The notes: generated by a model from the sequence alone, not told the origin. Positions 8,240 to 16,395 are shown, counted from the first letter of the stretch. The stretch: 64,000 nt of DNA from Nonomuraea montanisoli (GCF_013363975.1 NZ_JABWGN010000013.1:51636-115635), one strand, 5' to 3'. Made by a program: numbers and translations.

Positions 8240-8980
8240 TCAGAAGGAGACCGTGAGGCCGCCTTCGGCCGCCATGAGCTCTCCCGTGTACTCCTTTGCC
8301 GCCGCCTCCAGTGCCGGCTCCGGCGGGGTGTCCGGCCACAGGTGGGTGAGCACCAGACGGGCCGCGCCGGCCCGCGACGCCGTACGCCCCGCGTCCAGGG
8401 CGCTCGACAGGAACGGCGCGTCCTCCTCGGGCACCCGCTCGGGATAGGTGGCCTCCGCCAGCAGCAGGTCGGCGTCGCGCGCCAGCTCGGTCAGCTCCGC
8501 GGCGGGCCCCGTGTCGCCGGTGTAGGCGAGCGTCCGGCCACCGGCGGTGAGCCGCAGCCCGGCGTTCGGCACGTGGTGCGGCAGTGACCAGGCGTCCACC
8601 CGGAACGGGCCGAGCTCCACCGGCGCGCCCGGCGCCAGCTCGTACAGCACGTAGCTGGACGCCAGCATGCCCGGCCGGTCCAGGGCGAGCACGACGTCGA
8701 GCGCTCCGGGCGGCGCGTGCACGGGCAGTGCGGCCGGCGGCCTCTCGCCCAGCGCGCGGGCGCGCAGCAGCGGGTTGAGGTCGGCGCAGTGGTCGGGGTG
8801 GCCGTGGCTGACGAGCACCGCGTCGACGTCCTCGGCCGCCGTCGACGCCAGCAGCCTGGGCAGTACGGCGTAGCCGGGGTCGATCAGCACCCGGAACCCG
8901 TCGTGCTCCACCAGGTAGCCGCTGCACGCCTGACCGGCGGCGGGCCAAGCCCCGCATCCGCCCAGCACCGTCAGCTTCAC
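8240..8980 (-). CDS. MBL-fold metal-dependent hydrolase (RNase Z-like)
   Basis: A 246-residue metallo-beta-lactamase-fold protein. The metal-binding motif is H59-G-H61-P-D63-H64 (SHGHPDHC), followed by the LPHHVPN and YTGDTGP segments that supply further metal ligands. The layout resembles tRNase Z/phosphodiesterase-type members (ElaC-like small hydrolases), with no signal peptide. Substrate unknown: it could be a cyclic phosphodiesterase or an RNA-processing paralogue. The start is GTG 8980, with AGGAGA 4 nt upstream. The 60 bp upstream contain four imperfect copies of a CACGTCACCCGCC word. Confidence 0.85.
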   Translation of the reverse strand: MKLTVLGGCGAWPAAGQACSGYLVEHDGFRVLIDPGYAVLPRLLASTAAEDVDAVLVSHGHPDHCADLNPLLRARALGERPPAALPVHAPPGALDVVLALDRPGMLASSYVLYELAPGAPVELGPFRVDAWSLPHHVPNAGLRLTAGGRTLAYTGDTGPAAELTELARDADLLLAEATYPERVPEEDAPFLSSALDAGRTASRAGAARLVLTHLWPDTPPEPALEAAAKEYTGELMAAEGGLTVSF

Positions 8981-8993
8981 GCGCTCTCCTTCA

Positions 8994-9060
8994 TGTCACC
9001 CGCCGGGCACGTCACCCACCGGCACGTCACCCGCCCGGGTAGGTCACTCGCCGGGAACCC
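8994..9060. repeat. Degenerate tandem repeat upstream of MBL gene
   Basis: Four imperfect units built on (G)TCACCCGCCGGGCACG lie immediately upstream of the MBL start. They could bind a regulator or simply reflect local slippage. Confidence 0.4.
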
Positions 9061-9156
9061 GCATCGCCCGGACCCGCCGCGATCGCTCACGCCCGAGGGA
9101 CCCGGCGTGATCCCACCGGGCGCCTCCGGGCCATCATGCCGCACGCCCTCCCGGCC

Positions 9157-9939
9157 TCAGCCGCCCGGCGTCTCCCCCAGCTCGGTCAGGGTGGTGCGCA
9201 GCAGGCCGCGCAGCAGCGCGCCGCCCGCCTTCTCGTGCTCCGCCTCGACCGGCAGCCCCTCGGCCACCCGCGCCTGGTAGATGTCGCGTTCCAGCTCGTC
9301 GGTGTAGGGCTGCGCGGTCATGCCGACCACGACCACCACCCGGTTCGCCTCCGGGGTCAGCACGCCCACGGCGTGGGTGCGCAGGAACGTCTCCTCCATC
9401 CCGCCGTACCAGCCGCACTTGACCGCCGCCTCCGGCGCCGCGAGCGCCTCCCTGGCGCCGAACGTCTGGTCGCCGCCCACCAGCCGCATCCACTCCAGGA
9501 TCGCCCCCGCCACCGGCTCGCCCGCCAGGGCGGCCTGGGCCAGCTCCACGTACGCGGCGGCGACCTCGGCGGCGGACACCTCCACGGACCCGAACCTCGA
9601 CGGGTCGCCGTTCGGCGGCGCCCACCGGACACCGGTGCGCCGGTGGATCCCGTCGAGCACGGCACGCGGGCCGGCGGACAGCCACAGGGCGAGCGTGTCG
9701 GCGTTGGAGGAGACGACCACGGCCGGCTCCGCGTGGCGGCGCCACCGCTCGTGGTCACCGACCAGCTCGGCCGTCGCCCACGCGTACAGCGGTTTCAGCA
9801 GGGAGGCGCAGCGCAGCCGGTCCGGGCCCGAGGTGAGGGCCAGGGAGCGCGGCGGCGGCCCTCCGTAACCGCGTCTGATGCCGGCGGCCTGCGCGCCGGC
9901 GCCCGGCTGGAGTTCTCGCAGCAGCTCGTCGAAGCCCAC
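9157..9939 (-). CDS. Class A beta-lactamase-like serine hydrolase, no signal peptide
   Basis: A 260-residue protein with the three active-site elements of the penicillin-binding/beta-lactamase fold in order: S46-L-L-K49 (SxxK), S77-S78-N79 (SxN) and K174-C175-G176 (KTG-like). The tail segment VVVVVGMTAQPYTDEL fits the last strands of the domain. No export signal is visible and the protein starts directly at GTG 9939, so it looks cytoplasmic; true beta-lactamases and PBPs are exported. It may therefore be an esterase or peptidase that borrowed the fold. KCG in place of KTG/KSG is atypical. A leaderless promoter (TACGGT at 9946-9951) abuts a 22-bp repeat array. Confidence 0.7.
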   Translation of the reverse strand: MGFDELLRELQPGAGAQAAGIRRGYGGPPPRSLALTSGPDRLRCASLLKPLYAWATAELVGDHERWRRHAEPAVVVSSNADTLALWLSAGPRAVLDGIHRRTGVRWAPPNGDPSRFGSVEVSAAEVAAAYVELAQAALAGEPVAGAILEWMRLVGGDQTFGAREALAAPEAAVKCGWYGGMEETFLRTHAVGVLTPEANRVVVVVGMTAQPYTDELERDIYQARVAEGLPVEAEHEKAGGALLRGLLRTTLTELGETPGG

Positions 9940-9945
9940 GCGCCT

Positions 9946-9951
9946 ACCGTA
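9946..9951 (-). promoter_or_regulatory. -10 element of serine hydrolase gene
   Basis: On the minus strand TACGGT lies 6 nt before the GTG start, the spacing of a leaderless mRNA. The repeat array begins on its upstream edge, so any -35 or activator site must lie within repeat units. Confidence 0.45.
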
Positions 9952-10038
9952 GTCCTCCCGTCGCCGGACGTCAGTCCTCCCGTCGCCGGACGTCAGTCCT
10001 CCCGTCGCCGGACGTCAGTCCTCCCGTCGCCGGACGTC
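9951..10038. repeat. Four perfect 22-bp tandem repeats
   Basis: Unit AGTCCTCCCGTCGCCGGACG followed by TC, four identical copies with no spacer. Each unit contains the palindrome GACGTC across its junction region. The array fills the promoter-proximal region of the leftward serine hydrolase gene; the unit is two helical turns long, so each copy would present the same DNA face. Confidence 0.95.
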
Positions 10039-10137
10039 GCGGGTCAGTGGCCGATCGCCTGCCCGAGGTCGTCCGCGGAAGCGAGCCGCGAACCGATCAT
10101 CCCCGAAAACGGGTCACACCCAGATCCGGGAAACGAG

Positions 10138-10635
10138 TCACGAGGCGGTCGTCCACAGGAGGACGAGCGTCGCCGGCGGCAGGACCGCCAGGGCCAGGAC
10201 CAGCGCCAGCTTCCAGCGTCCGGGCGGCTCGGGCGCCGTGAGGAAGGCCGCCGCCGCGCCCGCCGCCGCGAACGCCGTCGCCGACAGCACCGCGTGCGCC
10301 GGCGGCCAGGCCCACGACGGCAGCACCTGCCCGAGCAGCCCGAGCGAGACCAGCACCCCAGCCGCCACCGCGGCGGTCCGGCGGCCGGGACGGACCGCCA
10401 CGCGCTCCAGGGCCCACGCACCGCCGGCGAGCACCGCGACCGTGACCAGGACCGCCAGGCCCGAGACGGGCGCGAGGCATCCCCAGTCGTCGCAGCCGAC
10501 TGCCGTCCACGCCATGCGGACGCTCGCCCACCACAGCACGCCCAGCGCCGCGAACACCGCCGCCGCCCGGCCCACCCGCGCGCGAGCACGGCGGGCGTCA
10601 CGTCCGGGGGCGCCTTCTTCGGTCATGCCGGTCAT
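10138..10635 (-). CDS. Small four-helix membrane protein
   Basis: A 165-residue protein I do not recognise. After a basic cytosolic N terminus (RDARRARARVGR) there are about four hydrophobic segments, roughly residues 25-45, 57-77, 88-108 and 110-130, plus a fifth near the C terminus (WKLALVLALAVLPPATLVLLW). Two cysteines lie in an extracytoplasmic loop (GCDDWGCLAP), possibly a disulfide. It lies between the TPR gene and the serine hydrolase gene, all on the minus strand, with tandem repeats on both sides. A second in-frame ATG at 10626 is an alternative start. Confidence 0.6.
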   Translation of the reverse strand: MTGMTEEGAPGRDARRARARVGRAAAVFAALGVLWWASVRMAWTAVGCDDWGCLAPVSGLAVLVTVAVLAGGAWALERVAVRPGRRTAAVAAGVLVSLGLLGQVLPSWAWPPAHAVLSATAFAAAGAAAAFLTAPEPPGRWKLALVLALAVLPPATLVLLWTTAS

Positions 10636-10659
10636 GCCGTCATGCTGCCAGCCCCGCGG

Positions 10660-10739
10660 CCTGCCCGCCCCACAGTCTGGCCGCCCCGCAGCCTGCCCGC
10701 CCCGCAGCCTGCCCGCCCCGTAGCCTGGCCGCCCCGCAG
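10660..10739. repeat. Five 16-bp tandem repeats
   Basis: Five near-identical units of CCTGCCCGCCCCGCAG (variants with one or two changes) lie in the gap between the TPR gene and the small membrane protein gene. A 16-bp unit would destroy any reading frame, so the array is non-coding. Confidence 0.9.
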
Positions 10740-10741
10740 AG

Positions 10742-12448
10742 TCACCCGCCCGCCGCGCGTTCCTCGTCCGCCTCCGCCTCCGCCGTACGGCCGAGCGAGC
10801 GCAGCGCCACCGCCCGGTTGGCGTACAGGTCGGGATGCGGGTCGAGGCCGATCGCCTGCGCGAGGTCGTCCACGGCCCCCTCGGCGTCGCCCTCCGCGAA
10901 CCGCAGCACCCCGCGGTTGCCCCACGCCGCGGCCAGCCACGGCGCCCGCGCGATGACGGCGTCCAGCGTCGCGCGCGCCTCCTCCAGCCTGCCCGCGGCC
11001 GTCTCCAGTTGCCCGCGGACCACGAGCAGGTGCGGGTCGCCGGGGGCCAGCGCGAGCCCGGCCCGCACGTCGGCCCAGGCGTCCTCGTCGCGTTCGAGGG
11101 CGGCCAGCAGCCCGGCCCGGTTGATGTACGCGTCCACGTAGCCGGGGTCGAGCTCCAGCACGCGCCCCAGGTCGGCCAGCGCGCCCTCCGTGTCGTCGCG
11201 GGCGATCCGCAGCTCGGCGCGGTTGTAGTACGCCTCGGGCATCGGCGGGCCGGCCCGGATGGCGCTCTCGTAGTCGGCCAGCGCCTCGTCCGGCAGGCCG
11301 AGCCGGGCCAGCAGGTTGCCCCGGTCCAGGTAGTGGTCGGGGAAGCCGGGGTCGAGGGCGATGGCCGCGGCGTACTCGGCGAGCGCCTCCTTCGTTCGGC
11401 CGAGCGCGGCCAGCAGCCGCCCGCGGTTGGCGTGCAGCACCAGGCGGTGCAGCGGATGCCGCTCCCCCAGCTCGCCGGCCAGCTCCAGGGCCGACTCCAC
11501 CAGGGCGAGCGCCGCCTCCGCCCGTCCCTCGCGCAGCTCCACGAGCGCCAGGCCGTTGCGGTCGAAGCCCAGCTTGAACGCCCGCTCGAACGGGTCGGGC
11601 AGCAGCGTCGAGATGGCGATGGCCTCGTTGACCCATTCCCGCGCCCGGCCGAGGTCGCGCCGCGCCGGGTCGGGGTGCCGGGCGTCGAGCATCGCCAGGC
11701 CGTACGCGGCGGCGGCGTGGACCGCCGGGTCCTGGCTGCACCTGCGGGCCCGCGCCCACACCTCGCGCGCCTCCTCGGTACGGCCGAGGCCGCCGAGCGC
11801 CGTAGCGGTGCGCTGCGCGAAGCGCCACCACAGCTCGCCTCCCGGCTCGGCCGCCTCCAGCCCGCGCGTGCCGAGCTCGGTCACGGCGTGCAGGAACCCC
11901 TCGTGGACGCACCGGTCCACCACCTGCCACAGCTCTGCGGGGCCGCGGGTGTCCGGTGCCGGCTCGGGGCCGCCCTCGTACACGACGACGGTGAGCACGC
12001 CGGGCGGGACGCGCCGGGTCAAGACGTCGAGCAGCTCGGCGTCCGTCGGGTCGGTCTCGGCGCCGTTGCACACGACCAGGGTGTGTCCCGGCGGCACGGC
12101 CTCGCGGACGAACTCGGCGAGCCCGTTGGCCAGCCGCAGCGTGCGGCGGGGCGCGGGCACGAGGATGCGCTCGTCCTCGGGCAGGGCCGCCTCGACGCTC
12201 ACGCGCCGGGCGGGGACCAGGTCGCGCAGCCCGGGGGCCGCCGCCCGGATCTCGATGTCGTGGGCGGCGACCAGGTCCGGGGAACGTTCCAGGACAGCCG
12301 GCACGAGGTGGTGCAGCAGTGCGGAGGCGACGGTGTAGGGGCCATGGGGCCGGCGGTGTCCGTCGATCATCGGCATCAGCAGCCGCACGGCCCCCGTTTC
12401 TTCTGGCGGATCGCTCTGCACCCGATGATGCGAACCGCTCCCGGTCAC
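10742..12448 (-). CDS. TPR protein coupled to a 24-residue peptide gene
   Basis: A 568-residue protein. Residues ~20-190 form a non-TPR domain (PYTVASALLHHLVPAVLER, HDIEIRAAAPGLRDLVP) with no Walker motif that I can see. From ~residue 195 to the end run about ten tetratricopeptide-like repeats, recognisable by repeats such as HANRGRLLAALGRTKEAL, DRGNLLARLGLPDEALADYE and NRAELRIARDDTEGAL. TPR domains bind peptides or proteins. The GTG start overlaps the TGA of the upstream 24-codon gene (GTGA), so translation is coupled and the TPR protein probably acts with that peptide. No catalytic domain is evident. Downstream lie the 16-bp repeats. Confidence 0.8.
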   Translation of the reverse strand: MTGSGSHHRVQSDPPEETGAVRLLMPMIDGHRRPHGPYTVASALLHHLVPAVLERSPDLVAAHDIEIRAAAPGLRDLVPARRVSVEAALPEDERILVPAPRRTLRLANGLAEFVREAVPPGHTLVVCNGAETDPTDAELLDVLTRRVPPGVLTVVVYEGGPEPAPDTRGPAELWQVVDRCVHEGFLHAVTELGTRGLEAAEPGGELWWRFAQRTATALGGLGRTEEAREVWARARRCSQDPAVHAAAAYGLAMLDARHPDPARRDLGRAREWVNEAIAISTLLPDPFERAFKLGFDRNGLALVELREGRAEAALALVESALELAGELGERHPLHRLVLHANRGRLLAALGRTKEALAEYAAAIALDPGFPDHYLDRGNLLARLGLPDEALADYESAIRAGPPMPEAYYNRAELRIARDDTEGALADLGRVLELDPGYVDAYINRAGLLAALERDEDAWADVRAGLALAPGDPHLLVVRGQLETAAGRLEEARATLDAVIARAPWLAAAWGNRGVLRFAEGDAEGAVDDLAQAIGLDPHPDLYANRAVALRSLGRTAEAEADEERAAGG

Positions 12449-12519
12449 CCCTTGTGGATGACGCTCGCAGTCCCCGTGAGCTTCGCTGAGCCCGGCTTGT
12501 GCACGACGATGCGCTTCAT
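12445..12519 (-). CDS. 24-residue basic peptide gene, coupled to TPR gene
   Basis: ATG 12519 is preceded by a strong GGAGGGG ribosome site (12531-12537 on the plus strand) and opens a 24-codon frame. The product begins MKRIVVHKPGSAKLTG and ends ASVIHKG: five Lys, one Arg, two His, no acidic residue and no Cys. The TGA overlaps the GTG start of the TPR gene (12445-12448), the classic arrangement for coupled translation. It is too short for ordinary gene finders. Possible roles are a signalling or RiPP-type precursor peptide recognised by the TPR protein, or a leader that only sets TPR expression. I see no RiPP maturase in the window. Confidence 0.7.
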   Translation of the reverse strand: MKRIVVHKPGSAKLTGTASVIHKG

Positions 12520-12535
12520 GGTGTCCTACCCCTCC

Positions 12536-12645
12536 GTTGGGACTAATCCACCATTATTCGGCCACTTCAGCGATTATCAAGGTTTAGGACATATAAGTAA
12601 GTGGGTAATAGCTAAGGCGCTGTTTATTCAGCGATTTCCAGCCGT
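12536..12645 (-). promoter_or_regulatory. AT-rich promoter region of peptide-TPR operon
   Basis: This stretch is far richer in A+T than its surroundings (for example GACATATAAGTAAG and ACCATTATTCGG on the plus strand). It also holds a 5-bp hairpin CGCTG-TTTATT-CAGCG (12617-12632) just past the EamA stop. It is the likely promoter of the peptide gene; I cannot fix the hexamers. Confidence 0.45.
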
Positions 12646-13989
12646 TCAGCCGGGCCGAAACCAGCACGGCTTCGCCGCCTCCCCGTTCTTCTCGGCCTCT
12701 TCGATCAGCGAGCACAGACAGCGACCGGTCAGCGTGACCGACTGGCAGCAACCGGGGCCGGGCAGGTTCCTCGCCCGGACGATGATCGTCGCCCGCTGGA
12801 TCAGCCGGTCCAGGCTGGGCTGGCCGCTGCCCTTGATCTGGTGCGTCTGCAGCCGGCACGCCTGGGTGTCGAGGCACACCTGAGCGGCGCCCGGCGACGC
12901 GGGCGGCGCCGGCTGCTCCTCGACCCCGACGGAATCCTCGACGGACTCCTCCGCCTGGTCGCGGACGTCCCGTTTGACCTTGAGGTCGGCCAGCCGCCTG
13001 GACGCCTGGCGTGACACGGCGAGCAGGTGGTTGCGGCGCGACGCCTCCTCCCCCACGGGCCGCGACGGTTCGACCCGCTGGACGGACACCGGGGACGGCG
13101 ACTCGGCGATGCGCGAGGGCACGGCCAGCAGCATCGCCGCCCCCATGAGCCCGCCGCCGAGGGCCATGCTCCAGTCCGCCGGCTCGTGGAACCAGATCAC
13201 CGCGATCCCCGCCACCCACAGCGGCTGCGACGACATGAGCACCGCGCTGGGCACGGCGGCCACGTGCGTCTGGCCGTACGAGCGGGCCAGGAAGCCCAGC
13301 GCGCACGAGACCACCGACAGGTGGCCCAGCGCGATCCAGTCCGAGGGACCGGCCGGGAGGCTCAGCCCGTCGCGGACCGCGTAGCCGCCCGTCATGAGGC
13401 CGATGGTGGCGAGCTGGATGACGGTCAGGGCGTAGGCGTTGAAGCCCTCGCGGGTGCGGGTGAGCCGGGCCAGGAGCAGCGTGTGCCCCGCGTACAGGGC
13501 CGCGGCGGTGAGCGTGACGCCGAGCGCCAGCAGCGAGATCGGGCCCTCCTCGACGCCGCGCAGGAGCGTGAACACCGTCATGCCGGCCACCGCCAGCGCG
13601 ACGCCCACCCACACCCGGACGGGCATGTGCGTCCTGAACAGCAGGAGCGCCAGGATCGGCGTGAAGATCACGCTGCACCCGACCGCGAAGCCCGACACGG
13701 CCGAGGGCAGGCTGTGCAGCGCGACGGCCTGCCCGAGCTGGCCGACGCCGAACATGACCCCCAGGACGACCCCGTGCCCCCACGTGCGCCACGCAAGCCC
13801 CCGCAGCGTGCCGGGACGCAGGAGAAGGAGCGTCAGCGCCGCGAGGGCGTAACGCTCGGCCAGCAGATCCTCCACCGGTAACCGGACGATGAGATCCTTC
13901 ATCAGCGGGAACGCCGACCCCCATGCGGCGCTGACGAACAACAGAAGCACGGCTCCCAGGAGGGGTCGGGGAGCGGCCACGACTGCCAT
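12646..13989 (-). CDS. EamA/DMT-family transporter with cysteine-rich tail
   Basis: A 447-residue protein. Residues ~1-295 make ten membrane helices of two EamA repeats (AWGSAFPLMKDLIVRLP at the start, MSSQPLWVAGIAVIWFHEP near the end), typical of drug/metabolite exporters. Unusually, ~150 hydrophilic residues follow. This tail has a basic, coiled part (SRRNHLLAVSRQASRRLADL), an acidic linker, then a segment with seven cysteines arranged CLDTQAC, GCC, GRCLC and PCW. That could bind a metal such as zinc or form disulfides. No stop or frameshift separates the parts. It precedes the peptide/TPR genes on the same strand, so export of a related product is possible but unproven. Confidence 0.78.
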   Translation of the reverse strand: MAVVAAPRPLLGAVLLLFVSAAWGSAFPLMKDLIVRLPVEDLLAERYALAALTLLLLRPGTLRGLAWRTWGHGVVLGVMFGVGQLGQAVALHSLPSAVSGFAVGCSVIFTPILALLLFRTHMPVRVWVGVALAVAGMTVFTLLRGVEEGPISLLALGVTLTAAALYAGHTLLLARLTRTREGFNAYALTVIQLATIGLMTGGYAVRDGLSLPAGPSDWIALGHLSVVSCALGFLARSYGQTHVAAVPSAVLMSSQPLWVAGIAVIWFHEPADWSMALGGGLMGAAMLLAVPSRIAESPSPVSVQRVEPSRPVGEEASRRNHLLAVSRQASRRLADLKVKRDVRDQAEESVEDSVGVEEQPAPPASPGAAQVCLDTQACRLQTHQIKGSGQPSLDRLIQRATIIVRARNLPGPGCCQSVTLTGRCLCSLIEEAEKNGEAAKPCWFRPG

Positions 13990-14201
13990 GGCGGAAGCAT
14001 CTCATTACGAAACGCAGCCGCGGATGTACTCCGAGCAGCCGGTGATGCTCCTCTACCACCGGGAGTGAAGAGGCTCACTCGGGGGCTCGTACATCCATAT
14101 CCGCAGAGGTGATCGAATCCCCCATTTCTCTCGTCACCCCGTTGCCCGGGCGCCCCAGGCGTCTCCCGCCCTCGTTGGGCACCGCCGGGCCGCTCCGGCA
14201 C

Positions 14202-14244
14202 GCCACCGGCCGCCGCCGGGCATGGTCCGGCGGCGGCCGGTGGC
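14202..14244 (-). terminator. 18-bp perfect hairpin after GNAT gene
   Basis: An 18-bp perfect stem (left arm GCCACCGGCCGCCGCCGG) with a 7-nt loop lies 27 bp beyond the GNAT stop. It is the probable terminator of the XRE-GNAT operon and insulates it from the EamA gene. Confidence 0.8.
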
Positions 14245-14271
14245 ACGAAGGGACGGAGGGACGGAGCGGGG

Positions 14272-14760
14272 TCAGGCGTCGAGGACGGCGGCGGGCACGA
14301 GCCGCTTCTCGCCATACACCACGATGAGGTCGCCGACGCGGGCGCGGGAGATCTCCCGCCACCCCTGCCGCGCGTAGAGCGCGAGGGCGGCCTCCTGGCG
14401 CAACGTGGTGTCGCCGCGGACGCTGTGGAAGCCCAGCGCGACCGCCCGCTTCTCCAGAGCGGTCAGCATCTCGGCGCCGTAACCGCGCCGCTGGTGGTCG
14501 GGGTGGACGCGCAGCCGGCAGATCTCGGCCAGGCCGCAGTCGATGGGCCGCAGGCCCCCCATGGCGACGACCCGGCCGTCCGCCTCGCCCACGAGGAAGT
14601 CGCCGCCGCAGACCAGGTAGAGCTCCTGGATGCGCGGGAAGTCGTCGTCGTAGTAGACCCCGTCACCGGGGAACAGGCCGACCTGGGCCAGGCAGATCTG
14701 GTGCAGCGCCAGGATGGTGTCCAGGTCGGACCAGCGGTAACGGCGGATCTTCAGGTTCAT
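14272..14760 (-). CDS. GNAT-family N-acetyltransferase
   Basis: A 162-residue single-domain acetyltransferase. The acetyl-CoA pyrophosphate loop is in VHPDHQRRGYGAEML (RxxGxG/A pattern), preceded by the strand ICRLRV and followed by ALALYARQGWREI. Acceptor unknown; such enzymes acetylate amines on small molecules or protein N termini. ATG 14760 overlaps the TGA of the upstream regulator gene (ATGA), so the two are co-translated and the acetyltransferase probably belongs to that regulator's pathway. The extended upstream open frame is a shadow of the regulator gene. Confidence 0.85.
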   Translation of the reverse strand: MNLKIRRYRWSDLDTILALHQICLAQVGLFPGDGVYYDDDFPRIQELYLVCGGDFLVGEADGRVVAMGGLRPIDCGLAEICRLRVHPDHQRRGYGAEMLTALEKRAVALGFHSVRGDTTLRQEAALALYARQGWREISRARVGDLIVVYGEKRLVPAAVLDA

Positions 14761-16319
14761 GCACCGGCCTTTCCATCGTTCGCGGGCGCCTCCTGGCGCA
14801 GCTGCTCGCGGTAGTCGGCCAGGCCCGGGTGGTTGCGGTCGCGCTGCATGACCGCCTGCTCGAAGGCGAGCGCGGGACGCATGATGAACTCGGTGCGGTA
14901 CTCGGGCCCGACCAGCTTCAGCGCCTCGGTGCCGATCTGCAGCGCCTCGGTGACGTCGCCCTCGATGAGGCGGCACTGCGCCCGGTCGAGCCTGATCAGC
15001 GTCTGGTCGAGGATGTGGTCCTGGTACTTGTCCAGGGCCTGCTCCAGCACCACCTCGGCCTCCAGCGTCTGGCCGAGCTTGGTGAGCACGTCGCCCTGGT
15101 AGAAGTAGAGCTGGCGCTCGGTGTAGCCGAAGGCCATGTCCTCGCGCTCGTCGCCCTTGATGTGGCTGAAGGCGTTGCGGGCCCGGGCCATCGCGCGCTT
15201 GGCCTGGTCGACGATCTCCTTCTTGCTGTCGGTGCCCGACAGCATCGCCAGCGCGCGGGCCTCCACGACCGGGGCCATGGCCTGCGCGGCGCACGGCACG
15301 GTGCCGGCCAGGTCGCGGCTCTTCTTGGCCAGGTTGAGCGCCTCGCGGGCGTCGCCGTAGTAGAGCGGGACGAGCGACTCGCGGGCCGTCACCCAGGCGC
15401 GCAGCGCGCGGTCGCCGGTCTCGTCGGCGGCGATGCGGCCGGTGCGGAAGAAAGAGCGCGCCAGGCGGTGGTCGCCCAGGTTGATCATGATCATGCCGCA
15501 GAGGCCGGCGAGCTGCGCGGCCATGCGGCACAGGCGCTCCTGCAGGTCGATCGGCTGGCGACGGTTCAGCGCGTTGCGGACGGCGCTCAGCTCCAGCGCC
15601 ACGTCGCACAGCAGCCGCTGCGGGGCGGTGGTCGTGTACTGCCGGCCGAAGGCCTGCGTGACCTCCTCCCACTGGTCGAGCATGGCCGGCGAGACCGTGG
15701 CGCAGACGAGCGTCTCGTCCATCCGCCGCCTGATGCCCTCCAGGGCGCCGAGCACCGGCCCTTCGAGCTTGACGGAGGAGGACTTGCTGTCGAGGAGGTG
15801 GAGCAGGGTGCGGCGCAGGATGTTCTCGTCCTCCTGGCCTTCGTGCGGCGTCTCCTCGTCACCGGACTGCCTGATGCGCGGCTCGCGGGTGTCGACCGAG
15901 AGAGGGGCGCCGTCCGCGACGTCGAAGGCGGCCGCGGCGGGCCCCCGATGGCCGTGGCCGCAGATGCACGGGCCGTCGTAGCCGAGGGCGGCGGGTTCGA
16001 CGCGGTAGACGGTGCACAGGTAATGGAGGTATTCGGGGCCGGGACGTTTCAGGCCGCTCTCGTACGCCGACAGCAGGGTCTCGCCGATGCCGGGCGGCGC
16101 CTTGGCGTCGCGATCGAACAGCGCGCGCACCTGCTCGATGACGTCGGCCAGGGCGATGCCGTGGGAGAGGCGATGACCCTTGATCCGCGTCGTGCCGAAC
16201 TGAGGCGAGCATGCCTCATGTATTTCTTCGGCGATCTGGGCGGGCATGCGGCCGGCGGCGAGTCCTCTGGCCCGGATGCGCCGCGCCATCTCCGTTTCCC
16301 TGTGCTGCCTGCCGGACAT
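14757..16319 (-). CDS. XRE-type regulator with C-terminal TPR-like domain
   Basis: A 520-residue regulator. Residues ~40-110 resemble a Cro/C1-type helix-turn-helix (HGIALADVIEQVRALF, LLSAYESGLKRPGPEYLHYL). A small CICGHGH motif follows. From ~residue 190 the protein is helical repeats (RSFFRTGRIAADETGDRALRA and similar), the arrangement used by actinobacterial regulators of development and secondary metabolism. ATG 16319 is chosen because GAGAGGGG precedes it; upstream in-frame codons run through promoter-like DNA. It is coupled to the GNAT gene and divergent from a small acidic protein gene. A 13-bp palindrome lies 77 bp upstream. Confidence 0.75.
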   Translation of the reverse strand: MSGRQHRETEMARRIRARGLAAGRMPAQIAEEIHEACSPQFGTTRIKGHRLSHGIALADVIEQVRALFDRDAKAPPGIGETLLSAYESGLKRPGPEYLHYLCTVYRVEPAALGYDGPCICGHGHRGPAAAAFDVADGAPLSVDTREPRIRQSGDEETPHEGQEDENILRRTLLHLLDSKSSSVKLEGPVLGALEGIRRRMDETLVCATVSPAMLDQWEEVTQAFGRQYTTTAPQRLLCDVALELSAVRNALNRRQPIDLQERLCRMAAQLAGLCGMIMINLGDHRLARSFFRTGRIAADETGDRALRAWVTARESLVPLYYGDAREALNLAKKSRDLAGTVPCAAQAMAPVVEARALAMLSGTDSKKEIVDQAKRAMARARNAFSHIKGDEREDMAFGYTERQLYFYQGDVLTKLGQTLEAEVVLEQALDKYQDHILDQTLIRLDRAQCRLIEGDVTEALQIGTEALKLVGPEYRTEFIMRPALAFEQAVMQRDRNHPGLADYREQLRQEAPANDGKAGA

Positions 16320-16395
16320 CCCGGCCCCTCTCACACACGTCCCGTACGATCCGTGACCGATCACTGAGCGTAGTCTCTGGGTTGCAGAGCGCCTA

